Assembly: GCA_021769225.1 (NCBI GenBank)
Contig: JAETTH010000012.1
Span: forward strand, 1 to 40,532
Length of the DNA stretch: 40,532 nt
Origin: Erysipelotrichaceae bacterium
GTDB lineage: Bacteria > Bacillota > Clostridia > TANB77 > CAG-508
Direction: 5' to 3'
Part shown: positions 17,668 through 25,915 of the stretch, piece after piece
Position numbering within the stretch: the stretch's first letter is position 1
Layout of the letters: each line of letters opens with the position of its first letter
Translations under genes and position numbers: made by a program
Notes under the pieces: model-generated
Seen by the model: only the letters and a program-made list of their open reading frames with translations
The model's database searches: none
Told to the model about the DNA's origin: nothing

Positions 17668-18840
17668 CTACTTTAATTTAGAAGAATCGAAAGGTATGTC
17701 AGCAGTCTCAAGTTTGTAAATAACTCTAACTAATTTCTTCGCAACATGTGATAGAGCAACTCTATGAGCCTTACCCTCATTACGTTTTTTGTAATAATAA
17801 ATTGTGAAGATTGCCTCATGCATAAACACATATTCAGCAGCACTCATAATAGAAGCTCTTAAATGTGAAGAACCGTGTTTTACCATTTTACCATTATGCT
17901 CTGCACAACCAGACTGAATTGTTGAGGGTTCTAGACCTGCAAATGCTAAACATGCATCAGCAGATTCAAACCTATTAAAATCGCCAAATTCAGCCACAAT
18001 AGAAGCACATAAAATCATACCAATACCTTTAATAGAAAGACATCTTGGATTAAGTAAATTGATAATTTCAGCAATTTTATCTTCAACTAAAGATATTTGC
18101 TTGTCCATAGTATCAATTAAAGAAAGTATACTTTCTAATTGAAAAGTATAAATATCACTATCTAATCCAACAGTGTTGCTAGCAATTTCTTTTAGTTTAA
18201 GAAATTTAGAATAAGAAAATTTACCACGAGAAACCTTTCTAAGTGAGTCATAATCATCCATATTAGAAATGGCTTCAGCAGATTTGTAAGTGGATAAAAT
18301 AAATAAAGCGGTAGCTGAAAAAGAATTGTTAAAGAAAGGTTTAAACTCTGGAAATACAATATCTAATATATTTGTTAATTCTACCTTGAAGTAAGACCTT
18401 TGATGAACCAAAGCTTCACGTCTTCTAGTTAATGACTTTAAAGCATATTTGTGATAAAATTGTTTTGGATAGGGTTTGTAGTTAACAGACATTAGATATT
18501 TAGTGATAACCATAGCATCTTTCTTGTCGGTTTTAGTTTTTCTTAAAGTAGTGGTTAAGATAAACTTTTTAACAAGAGCAGGATTAAATTCCATAAAAGA
18601 GAAGCCATTCTCTTCAAGGAAAAGCATAAGGTTTAAATGATAATGTCCAGTAGCTTCAAATCCTATTCTAATTTCTTTAGTATTATCTAATGAGTTAAGA
18701 ATTTTAAGAAACTCATTAAATCCATCTTTATTGTTTTGAAAAGATAGATTTTGAGTGATTACAGTACCTATTTCAGTAGTGATGAAACAGTTGTGTTTGT
18801 ACTTTGATATATCAATTCCAACAAAGTACATAATGTACAC
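17668..18840 (-). mobile_element. IS110-family transposase (DEDD, serine-tip type)
   Basis: A 390-residue transposase. The N-terminal RuvC-like DEDD domain shows GIDISK (first D), IGFEATGHY (E) and KTDKKDAMVI (D-x-x-D). A coiled segment follows, then the C-terminal transposase_20 domain with LSIKGIGMILCASIVAEF, FAGLEPSTIQSG and a serine-containing GKMVKHGSSHLRASI stretch. Length and motifs are complete, so it may be active. IS110 elements have no classic inverted repeats and are guided by a bridge RNA from a noncoding end. Here the noncoding stretch on the 5' side (18841-19020) is the natural candidate. The first codons contain two ATGs (MYIMYFVG); the second fits AGGAGG better. Confidence 0.93.
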
Positions 18841-19020
18841 CTCCTAAAATAAAAATTAATGCACTGATGTTCACACACAAACTTTCTACTATGTATTCAC
18901 GAAAATAAAACGTCAAAGCGTTAACTAACTAATTAACAATAAAAATAAAAAGCTGTGGTAGGTGTCACCTCGAACCAGTCTAAGCTGTAGTAAAATGAAA
19001 CAAATCCACAGTGCTAAATA
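18841..19020 (-). ncRNA. Candidate bridge RNA region of the IS110 element
   Basis: This is the noncoding stretch immediately 5' of the transposase. It contains a closing stem CTGTGG (18953-18958) / CCACAG (19006-19011), an inner small hairpin GGTGTCACC (18961-18969) and internal-loop-forming sequence. Its position and structure fit the 5' noncoding end from which IS110-group bridge RNAs are made. Ends and guide loops cannot be set from one copy. Confidence 0.45.
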
Positions 19021-19051
19021 TATTATATAAAATTTTAAGAGAAAGGAGAAA

Positions 19052-19089
19052 TAATCCAATCATTTATATAATAATTTAATAATTGGATT
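19052..19089 (+). repeat. Inverted repeat before the recombinase gene
   Basis: AATCCAAT (about 19052-19059) and ATTGGATT (19082-19089) form a hairpin between the IS element and the xer gene. An AAAGGAG sits just upstream, about 60 nt from the xer start. Confidence 0.5.
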
Positions 19090-19101
19090 ATACGTGATAA
19101 A

Positions 19102-20091
19102 ATGATTGAAAGAGATGAAAACCCTGATTTTTTAAATGCTTTTTTAGACTATTCAGACACTATATTAAATAAATCCCCCAACACAATTAAAGAATATAAT
19201 TATGATTTAGCTACTTTTTTAAAATATCTTAAAATCTATTTTAAGATGACATCAGAAAAAGACTTTGAAAAAATTAAAATCAATGATATGACAATTGATA
19301 CAATGAAAAAAGTAAAGTTAGATGATATCCACGCTTTTCTAGCGTACCTAAAAAATGAAAGAGGAGCTTCTGCAGCAACTCGTGCAAGAAAAGTATCTAG
19401 TATTCGTGTTTTCTTTCAATATTTAACACAAAAAACCGGATTACTTGAAATTAACCCTGCTCAGAATTTAGAAAACCCTAAAATAGAAAAACGTACTCCC
19501 AAATATCTATCTTTAGAAGAAAGTAAACATCTATTAAAACAAACTAGTGAAGAAACAAGAAATAAAGAAAGAGATTTTGCTATCATTACTCTATTTTTAA
19601 ACTGTGGCATGCGTCTTTCTGAGTTAGTTGGAATTAATAAATCAGACATTAATTTTGATGAAGAAAAAATGACTGTTATTGGAAAAGGAAATAAAGAAAG
19701 AACAATTTACTTAAATGTAGCTTGTATTAATGCTATTAAAGAGTATTTATCAGTAAGACCTAATGATATTACCCAAAAAGAATCGGAAGACGCTTTATTT
19801 TTAAGCGAAAGAAAAGAAAGAATTAGTAATCGAACTGTCCAGTATGTTGTAAAGCAAGAACTAAGAAAAGCAGGACTTTCTAAATATTCTACTCATAAAC
19901 TACGTCATACAGCAGCAACATTAATGTATCAAAGCGGAGTCGATATTCGTGCTTTACAAGAATTATTAGGACATGAAAGTATTTCTACAACTGAAATTTA
20001 TACTCACGTAGCAAATGAGCAAGTTCGTGAGGCTGTAATTAAAAATCCTTTATCTGGAGAAAATTTTGAAAAAAGACTAGCTAAAAACTAG
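19102..20091 (+). CDS. XerC/XerD-type tyrosine recombinase
   Basis: A 329-residue site-specific recombinase. The N-terminal SAM-like core-binding domain (about residues 1-115) holds SPNTIKEYNYDLATFLKYL and SSIRVFFQYLTQKTGLLEINPA. The catalytic domain shows CGMRLSELVG (first Arg), GKGNKERTIYL (Lys), HKLRHTAATLMY (His-x-x-Arg), LLGHESISTTEIYTHV (His and Tyr). Length and adjacency to chromosome housekeeping genes fit XerC/XerD, which resolves chromosome dimers; an integrase-like role is the alternative since the neighbour is an IS element. The ribosome binding site before ATG 19102 is weak. It has 31 more residues than E. coli XerC/D. Confidence 0.88.
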   Translation: MIERDENPDFLNAFLDYSDTILNKSPNTIKEYNYDLATFLKYLKIYFKMTSEKDFEKIKINDMTIDTMKKVKLDDIHAFLAYLKNERGASAATRARKVSSIRVFFQYLTQKTGLLEINPAQNLENPKIEKRTPKYLSLEESKHLLKQTSEETRNKERDFAIITLFLNCGMRLSELVGINKSDINFDEEKMTVIGKGNKERTIYLNVACINAIKEYLSVRPNDITQKESEDALFLSERKERISNRTVQYVVKQELRKAGLSKYSTHKLRHTAATLMYQSGVDIRALQELLGHESISTTEIYTHVANEQVREAVIKNPLSGENFEKRLAKN

Positions 20092-20098
20092 TCTTTTT
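20069..20098. terminator. Bidirectional terminator between xer and the LysM gene
   Basis: AAAAGACTAG / CTAGTCTTTT stem overlapping the xer stop codon, with A- and T-runs on both sides; it serves both convergent genes. Confidence 0.85.
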
Positions 20099-20401
20099 TC
20101 ATATATTAGGAATTGTAAGAGCTTGTCCTACATAAAGATTACTCTCTTGTAAATGATTCAATTTTTTTAGTTCATAAACAATATCTCTAATATCTTTATC
20201 TTCATAGTAAGGATTACAAATCTGTTCGCGTTTTGCAATTGTCCATAATGTATCTCCTTGTATAACATATACTGTTTTATAATCCATTTCTCCATAAGAT
20301 AAAGTTATATTACTAAAAATCAGAGAAAGCAAAATAATAACTCCTAATAAAGTTCCTATACTACAAATAAATTTTGGAAAACTCACAATTTTCAATTTCA
20401 T
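20099..20401 (-). CDS. LysM-domain membrane-anchored protein (YneA-like)
   Basis: A 100-residue protein with one N-terminal membrane helix (about residues 10-33) and one external LysM domain (YVIQGDTLWTIAKR... to LYVGQALTIP), which binds peptidoglycan. The small size and architecture resemble YneA, the SOS-induced division inhibitor, but no full LexA operator could be seen upstream (only a GAACAT half-site at about 20448). ATG 20401 follows GGGGGAT; a longer frame begins at 20440 but would bypass that site. The function as division inhibitor is inference only. Confidence 0.75.
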   Translation of the reverse strand: MKLKIVSFPKFICSIGTLLGVIILLSLIFSNITLSYGEMDYKTVYVIQGDTLWTIAKREQICNPYYEDKDIRDIVYELKKLNHLQESNLYVGQALTIPNI

Positions 20402-20634
20402 TATTTTATCCCCCTTTTTGTTAATCTTATTATTTTTCACGCAAAATAATGTTCGCTGTCTATAATTAGATTATAACCAAACAAAAGTTTCTTGTCAAGA
20501 GTTTTTGAATTAAAAAAGAAAAAATGTTTGCTTATTATCTCTTGTAACTTTTCTGTAAATTTTTATAAAAAATATTAACAAAAAGGAATTATTATGATAT
20601 ATATGATCATATAAATAAAGGAGGAAATTGAAAA

Positions 20635-21175
20635 ATGGAAAGTTATTTAAAAAAGATGCGGTAGAAATTCTGCACTAATTTCTATTTTGCTAATTGTATT
20701 ATCTATTTTCTTAATTAGTAGACCTACTCAATCATTAAACTTTTTAGTAATTACTTTTGGTGTTATTCTTGCTATTAATGGATTAATTCACATTATATCT
20801 TATTTCTCAACAAAAGATGATTTTATGATTTTTAATTTTGAATTAATACAAGGAATTATCTCTATAATTACAGGACTATTATTTATTTTCCAACCAAGAA
20901 TCATTAGTGCTTTCTTGCCATTTTTTGTAGGAGTTTGGATTATTATAGAAAGTGCAATTAAATTTCAAGTAGCCTTAAATTTAAGAGGAATCGAAGGAAC
21001 TAATTGGATTATGATGCTTGTTCTTTCTATTTTAACAGCAATTATTGGAATTATCATTATTTTAAATCCATTTGCTTCTGCTATTGCACTTACAACAGTT
21101 TGTGGTATTCTATTACTTATTTCAGAAGCAATTAATCTATGTGAATCCATTTACCTAATAGCAAAATTAAAATAG
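20635..21175 (+). CDS. HdeD-like membrane protein, needing a +1 frameshift at CGG
   Basis: The start ATG 20635 follows AAAGGAGG with ideal spacing. Frame 0 reads MESYLKKM and then CGG TAG: a stop directly after CGG (20659-20664). Skipping C20659 gives GGT AGA AAT TCT, and the frame stays open for 171 codons. The joined 179-residue protein has six membrane helices in three repeats of the HdeD/DUF308 family, with GVILAINGLIHIISYF, GIISIITGLLFIFQP and GVWIIIESAIKF. HdeD in E. coli is linked to acid resistance. No other ribosome binding site exists inside the long frame, so the short leader is needed for a normal start. A bidirectional terminator follows. Confidence 0.88.
20659..20662 (+). other. 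CGG +1 recoding site in the HdeD gene (CGG-TAG)
   Basis: ATG CGG TAG: frame 0 stops at once, and skipping the C gives ATG GGT AGA. This is codon 9, between a strong start and a 171-codon membrane-protein frame. Confidence 0.85.
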
Positions 21176-21196
21176 ATCTTTATTGCATAAAATCAT

Positions 21197-21233
21197 AAAA
21201 AGGGAACAACCTGCTTGGGCTGCTCCTTTTTAC
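21197..21233. terminator. Bidirectional terminator between the HdeD gene and spoVFB
   Basis: AAAAAGG...CAAC pairs with GCTGCTCCTTTTT; A-run and T-run on either side. Confidence 0.7.
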
Positions 21234-21237
21234 TTTC

Positions 21238-21816
21238 TCATAACAAAATAGGTTCAATTTGTTCTTGATCTAAAGCATATTCTAAAGTTTTTACAATCAT
21301 ATTAGGATCAAAAACTAATGAACGTGGTTTTGTAATCGGATTATCCTGCCTAAATGGCACAAAATAATAATGTTTTCTATTTAATAACTTTCCAATATTT
21401 GCAGCACTACCAGATAATCCATCATTCGTTGAGACTGCAATTACCAAAGGATTCGAATTTCTTAAATGTGATTTAGCAGCCATTAGTACAGGTGTATCTG
21501 TAATTGCATTTGCTAGTTTTGCAATTGTATTTCCGCTAGCTGGTGCAATAATCATAATATCTGTCATATGTTTCGGACCAATTGGCTCTGCATCTTGAAT
21601 CGTATGAATAATTTCTTTGCCGGTTATTTCTTCAATTTCTTTAATAAACTCTTTTGCTTCTCCAAATTTTGTATTTAACTGATAAGAATTAAAAGACATA
21701 ATCGGAATAACAGTTGCTCCTTGCTCTACTATTTTTTTTATTTGTGGGATTGTATTTTTAAATGTACAAAAAGAACCTGTTAAAGAAAATCCTACATTTT
21801 TTCCTTCTAATTTCAA
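21238..21816 (-). CDS. spoVFB: Dipicolinate synthase subunit B
   Basis: A flavoprotein-fold subunit (192 residues) of dipicolinate synthase, which makes the spore-core chelator DPA from dihydrodipicolinate in the mother cell. The motifs LEGKNVGFSLTGSFCTFK, IIAPASGNTIAKLANAITDTP, MAAKSHLRNSNPLVIAVSTN and GLSGSAANIGKLLNRKHYYFVPF are those of SpoVFB/DpaB. The TTG at 21816 is 9 nt after AGGAGG and fits the usual family start (LKLEGK). The partner spoVFA normally sits directly upstream; here the upstream gene is not spoVFA, so the A subunit is elsewhere or DPA is made in another way. Confidence 0.92.
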   Translation of the reverse strand: MKLEGKNVGFSLTGSFCTFKNTIPQIKKIVEQGATVIPIMSFNSYQLNTKFGEAKEFIKEIEEITGKEIIHTIQDAEPIGPKHMTDIMIIAPASGNTIAKLANAITDTPVLMAAKSHLRNSNPLVIAVSTNDGLSGSAANIGKLLNRKHYYFVPFRQDNPITKPRSLVFDPNMIVKTLEYALDQEQIEPILL

Positions 21817-21886
21817 TCTTACTTTCCTCCTTCCATAACACATATTTCTATATATTATGAAATTATGTTAAGCATAGTGAGAGAAA

Positions 21887-21914
21887 AAAGTGGGATGTAA
21901 TATATCCCACTTTT
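21887..21914. terminator. Terminator after the acetate kinase operon
   Basis: AAAAGTGGGAT / ATCCCACTTTT stem downstream of ackA (minus strand); symmetrical. Confidence 0.85.
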
Positions 21915-21928
21915 CTATTTTTATTACT

Positions 21929-23116
21929 TTATTTAATTAGTTCTAGGGTATCTCTAGCAATCATTAATTCCTCATTTGTTGGAACAATCCAAATTTTAAT
22001 TGCAGAATCTTCAGCTGAGATTTCTCTTTCTTCACTTCTTACATTATTCTTCTTGCTATCTATTTTTACTCCCATAAATTTAAGATTATCACAAATACTC
22101 TTTCTTACATTGATTTGATTTTCACCAACACCTGCTGTAAATGTAATAACATCAATTCCATCTAAAGCAACTGCATATTTAGCAATAAAGCTTGCAACAA
22201 TATAGGCATAATGTTTTAAAGCAAGTTTTGCTCTTTCATTTCCATTTGCTGCTTCTGCTTCAATATCTCTAAAATCAGCAGAAATTCCAGAGATACCAAA
22301 TACACCAGATTCCTTATTCAAAATTGTATTCATTTCATCAGGAGATAAGTTTTCTTTTTGCATAATATATAACACAACAGATGGATCTAAGTCTCCACTT
22401 CTAGCACACATAGCAATTCCACCAAGTGGCGTAAGTCCCATGCTGGTATCAATTGATTTTCCGTCTTTAATAGCACATAAACTAGCACCTTGACCTAAAT
22501 GACAGTTTACTATTTTTAAATTTTCTACAGGCCTTCCCATTAACTTAGCAATTCGATGTGCAACATATTTATGAGATGTTCCATGGGCTCCATAACGGCG
22601 AACACCATACTGGTCATAGTATTTGTATGGAATTGAATAAATATAGTGTTCTTTTGGCATTGTTTGATGAAATGCTGTATCAAATACAACAGCCATCTTT
22701 GCATTTGGCATTGCTTTTTGGCTCGCACGAATTCCAAGTACTGCAGCAGGATTATGTAGAGGTGCTAATTTGCTACAATCTTCTATTTTAGCAATGACAT
22801 CTTCTGTTACTAGAACAGATTTATCAAAATATTCACCACCATGAACAATTCTATGGCCTACAGCATTAATTTCATTTAAATCAGAAATAACACCATAGTC
22901 TTGATGTAATAATTGTTCTATTACAATTTTAATTGCTTCATCATGATTTGCTACAGGATTTTCAATAACATATTTTTTGTCTTTTACTTTATGAGTTAAA
23001 AAAGATTTTTCTCCGATTCTCTCATAATTTCCTTTTGCCATAACTTCTTCATTTTCCATATTAATCAATTGATATTTTAATGAAGAACTACCACAATTTA
23101 AAACTAATATTTTCAT
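21929..23116 (-). CDS. ackA: Acetate kinase, copy 2
   Basis: Converts acetyl phosphate and ADP to acetate and ATP. This 395-residue protein has the N-terminal LVLNCGSSSLKYQLI phosphate-binding motif, AVGHRIVHGGEYF, LAPLHNPAAVLGI, VFDTAFHQTMP, RRYGAHGTSHKYVA, NCHLGQGASLCAI, GLTPLGGIAMCARSGDLDP and FTAGVGEN. It is strongly similar to the upstream copy over its whole length, so this is a tandem duplication. Note GIAMCARSGDLD instead of the usual G-x-x-M-G-T-R-S-G-D in this copy. It is third in the order pta-ackA-ackA, 36 nt after the first copy. Confidence 0.96.
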   Translation of the reverse strand: MKILVLNCGSSSLKYQLINMENEEVMAKGNYERIGEKSFLTHKVKDKKYVIENPVANHDEAIKIVIEQLLHQDYGVISDLNEINAVGHRIVHGGEYFDKSVLVTEDVIAKIEDCSKLAPLHNPAAVLGIRASQKAMPNAKMAVVFDTAFHQTMPKEHYIYSIPYKYYDQYGVRRYGAHGTSHKYVAHRIAKLMGRPVENLKIVNCHLGQGASLCAIKDGKSIDTSMGLTPLGGIAMCARSGDLDPSVVLYIMQKENLSPDEMNTILNKESGVFGISGISADFRDIEAEAANGNERAKLALKHYAYIVASFIAKYAVALDGIDVITFTAGVGENQINVRKSICDNLKFMGVKIDSKKNNVRSEEREISAEDSAIKIWIVPTNEELMIARDTLELIK

Positions 23117-23152
23117 TATTTTCTCCTTTGATTTTAATTTGTATTTTAGTCT

Positions 23153-24343
23153 TTATTTTTTAATTAAACTAGCAGTATCTCTAGCAATCATTAATTCTTC
23201 ATCTGTTGGAATCACCCAAATTTTTACTCTAGAATCACTACTTGAGATTTCTTGTTCTTCTCCTTTTATATCATTTTTCTGCTTATCAATTTTTACTCCT
23301 AAAAATCCAAGATAATCACAAATTTGTGCTCTAGAAATTGGACCTTTTTCGCCAACGCCTGCTGTAAATGTTAAAACATCAATTCCTCCCATAGCAACAG
23401 CACATTTTGCGATATAGCATGCAACAGAATAAGCAAAGATATCTAAAGCTAGATTTGCTTGTTTTCCTCCTGCTAATGCTTCATTTTCAATATCTCTAAA
23501 GTCTACTGATATCTCAGAAATACCAAATACACCAGATTCTTTATTTAAAATTTCGTTCATTCTTTTTGGTGGGATATTTTCTTTTTCCATTAAGTAAATT
23601 AGAACTGATGGATCTAAGTCTCCGCTTCTTGTTCCCATTGGAATTCCACCAAGTGGTGTAAGTCCCATACTAGTTTCTACTGATTTTCCATTTTGAATAG
23701 CACAAACACTAGCACCTTGACCTAAGTGACAGTTTACAATTTTTAGTTCTTCAATTGGTTTTCTTAAAAGCTCTGCTACTCGATATGCAACATATTTATG
23801 AGATGTTCCGTGTGCTCCATATTTACGAACACCATATTTTTCATAATAACGATATGGAATGGCATAAATATATCTTTCTTCTGGAATTGTTTGGTGAAAT
23901 GCTGTATCAAATACAGCTACCATCTTTTTAAAAGGCATAACTTTCATACAAGCCTTAATTCCAAGTACTGCAGCAGGATTATGTAATGGCGCAAGTTCTG
24001 TACATTTTTCAATTTCTTCAATAACATCTTCATCAATTAGTACTGGTTCTTTAAATCTTTCACCACCATGAACAATTCTATGGCCTACAGCATCAATCTC
24101 ATCAATATCAGAAATAACACCATATTCTTCACTTAATAGTCTATCTAACACAAATTGAATTGCCTCTTCATGGTTTTTGGCAGGGTGTTCAAATTTATGT
24201 TTCACATTATTTACTTTATGAGTTAAAAAAGATTTTTCTCCAATTCTTTCATAATTTCCTTTTACCAACATTTTTTCTGTCTCCATATCAATTAATTGAT
24301 ACTTTAGAGAAGAACTTCCTGAGTTTAATACTAATATTTTCAT
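23153..24343 (-). CDS. ackA: Acetate kinase, copy 1
   Basis: A 396-residue acetate kinase, second in the pta-ackA-ackA operon, with the full set of family motifs: LVLNSGSSSLKYQLI, AVGHRIVHGGERF, RKYGAHGTSHKYVA, NCHLGQGASVCAI, GLTPLGGIPMGTRSGDLDP, FTAGVGEKGP. Here the GTRSGDLD motif is canonical. With phosphotransacetylase it forms the main substrate-level ATP-making route from acetyl-CoA in fermenting anaerobes. The start ATG 24343 follows AGGAGG. It lies 18 nt downstream of pta. Confidence 0.97.
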   Translation of the reverse strand: MKILVLNSGSSSLKYQLIDMETEKMLVKGNYERIGEKSFLTHKVNNVKHKFEHPAKNHEEAIQFVLDRLLSEEYGVISDIDEIDAVGHRIVHGGERFKEPVLIDEDVIEEIEKCTELAPLHNPAAVLGIKACMKVMPFKKMVAVFDTAFHQTIPEERYIYAIPYRYYEKYGVRKYGAHGTSHKYVAYRVAELLRKPIEELKIVNCHLGQGASVCAIQNGKSVETSMGLTPLGGIPMGTRSGDLDPSVLIYLMEKENIPPKRMNEILNKESGVFGISEISVDFRDIENEALAGGKQANLALDIFAYSVACYIAKCAVAMGGIDVLTFTAGVGEKGPISRAQICDYLGFLGVKIDKQKNDIKGEEQEISSSDSRVKIWVIPTDEELMIARDTASLIKK

Positions 24344-24361
24344 AACACATCCTCCTAATAT

Positions 24362-25360
24362 TTATTGTACTTGAGACTGAACTGCAGTAATTGCAACAAC
24401 TCCTGCGATATCTTTGCTAGAACATCCTCTTGATAAGTCATTAACTGGTTTTGCAACTCCTTGACATAGTGGACCATAGGCTTCTGCTTTAGCTAGTCTT
24501 TGTACTAATTTATATCCAATATTTCCTGCATCTAAATTAGGAAATATTAAAGTATTTGCTGTTCCTGCCACCTTACTTCCTGGTGCTTTTGATTTTGCAA
24601 CTTCTGGGATAATAGCAGCATCTAATTGTAATTCTCCATCAACAAGTAATTGTGGGTCTTTTTCTTTTACTAAGTTTGTTGCTTCAATTACTTTTTCAGT
24701 CAATTCGGAATGAGCACTTCCATAAGTAGAATAAGAAAGCATAGCGACTTTGGCTTGTTTTCCTACTAATTGTTCAAAACTCTTAGCAGATGAGATAGCA
24801 ATCTCAGATAACTTTTCACTATCTGGATTTTCATTTAAACCTGAATCTGCAAAGATAAAAGTTCCATTTTCTCCATATTTACAATCTGGTACTACCATTA
24901 AGAAAAAGGCTGACACAAGTTTTGTTCCAGGAGCTGTTTTTAAGATTTGAAGTGCTGGTCTTAAAGTATCTGAGGTAGAATGGATAGCACCTGATACTAA
25001 ACCATCAGCCGCATTTTCCTTTACCATCATCATACCAAAATATACACTATCTAATAAAAGCTTCCTTGCCTTTTCCTCAGTCATGCCTTTTTCTTTTCTT
25101 AATTCGTAAAACTTTTGTACATATTCTTCATACTTTTCAGAAGTTGATGGATCAATAATTTGGGCACCATCAATATGAAGATTATGTTCTTCTACAATCT
25201 TTTGAATTTCTTGTTTATTTCCTACTAATATAATATTAGCATATCCTTCTTGTAAAACCATTTGAGTTGCTTCTAATACTCGAATATCAGTTGCTTCTGG
25301 TAATATAATCGTTTTTATTTGTTGTTTTGCTTTTTGTTTGATTTCTTCAATGAAAGACAT
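24362..25360 (-). CDS. pta: Phosphate acetyltransferase
   Basis: Exchanges CoA of acetyl-CoA for phosphate to make acetyl phosphate, the substrate of the acetate kinases downstream. The 332-residue short form (single PTA_PTB domain) shows TIILPEATDIRVLEA, VSGAIHSTSDTLRPALQI, FADSGLNENPDSEKLSEIA, MLSYSTYGSAHSE, ELQLDAAIIP, ANTLIFPNLDAGNIGYK and GPLCQGVAKPVNDLSRGC. The start is ATG 25360; an in-frame TTG at 25369 is closer to GGAG but too close. It heads the pta-ackA-ackA operon. Confidence 0.96.
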   Translation of the reverse strand: MSFIEEIKQKAKQQIKTIILPEATDIRVLEATQMVLQEGYANIILVGNKQEIQKIVEEHNLHIDGAQIIDPSTSEKYEEYVQKFYELRKEKGMTEEKARKLLLDSVYFGMMMVKENAADGLVSGAIHSTSDTLRPALQILKTAPGTKLVSAFFLMVVPDCKYGENGTFIFADSGLNENPDSEKLSEIAISSAKSFEQLVGKQAKVAMLSYSTYGSAHSELTEKVIEATNLVKEKDPQLLVDGELQLDAAIIPEVAKSKAPGSKVAGTANTLIFPNLDAGNIGYKLVQRLAKAEAYGPLCQGVAKPVNDLSRGCSSKDIAGVVAITAVQSQVQ

Positions 25361-25548
25361 AATGAACAAATGCTCCTTTCTTTTTTGTTTTATTTAGAAC
25401 CTATTATATCTAGAAAAAAGAGATTATGCAAGATGAATTTTAAAATACTTGCAAAAGGAATTATTTACTTTGAATTTCTCTTTATTCTGAGTTTCTTACT
25501 ATGTTATTATTATATTCTAAAAAATGTACTCCGTCAATCAAATACAAA

Positions 25549-25572
25549 GAAAAGCACTTGTAAGTGCTTTTA
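25549..25572. terminator. gerQ terminator
   Basis: AAAGCACTT / AAGTGCTTTT stem directly at the gerQ stop codon. The region 25373-25548 between this hairpin and pta holds no gene I trust. Confidence 0.75.
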
Positions 25573-25890
25573 CATGGTTTGATTTGGATTATATTCGAAG
25601 GGCGCATTTGATATTGTGACAAATTTAATTGAGTAAATATCTCCATATAATAAACTTCCATCTGGAATAGAACGAAGAAGAATATAGCTTGCTCCTACAT
25701 CAATTAAAATTCCTGTTCGATCTACTAACAAGTCTGTTCCAATTAAGAATTCTACTCTCATTAGTTTTCCAATTTGTGTTCTTAAAAAAGCTGGTGTGTA
25801 AATATTATTTGTTAATGTTTCTGGCGTAGATTCATTAATATTAACTGCTCGATATTCTGGTACTGATTTTGTATTATAATAAGGGTACAT
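25570..25890 (-). CDS. gerQ: Spore coat/germination protein GerQ
   Basis: A 106-residue protein. The C-terminal half carries the GerQ pattern: YTPAFLRTQIGKLMRVEF (compare E-N-I-L-R-x-N-x-G-K-L-A-T), GILIDVGASYILLRS, then LLYGDIYSIKFVTI. In B. subtilis GerQ is a coat protein cross-linked by transglutaminase and is needed to localise the cortex-lytic enzyme CwlJ. The gene directly upstream is cwlJ, which supports both calls and suggests they are co-transcribed in the mother cell. The N-terminus is short and Gly/Tyr-poor compared with Bacillus GerQ. AGGAGG precedes the ATG. Confidence 0.85.
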   Translation of the reverse strand: MYPYYNTKSVPEYRAVNINESTPETLTNNIYTPAFLRTQIGKLMRVEFLIGTDLLVDRTGILIDVGASYILLRSIPDGSLLYGDIYSIKFVTISNAPFEYNPNQTM

Positions 25891-25915
25891 AATTTAATTA
25901 CCTCCTTTTACTATT

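Noticed and set aside
20401..20520. LexA operator before the LysM gene
   Set aside because: Only one GAACAT half-site is visible; the second half does not match.
25433..25582. Small plus-strand hydrophobic ORF between pta and gerQ
   Set aside because: No ribosome binding site, and it runs through the gerQ terminator.
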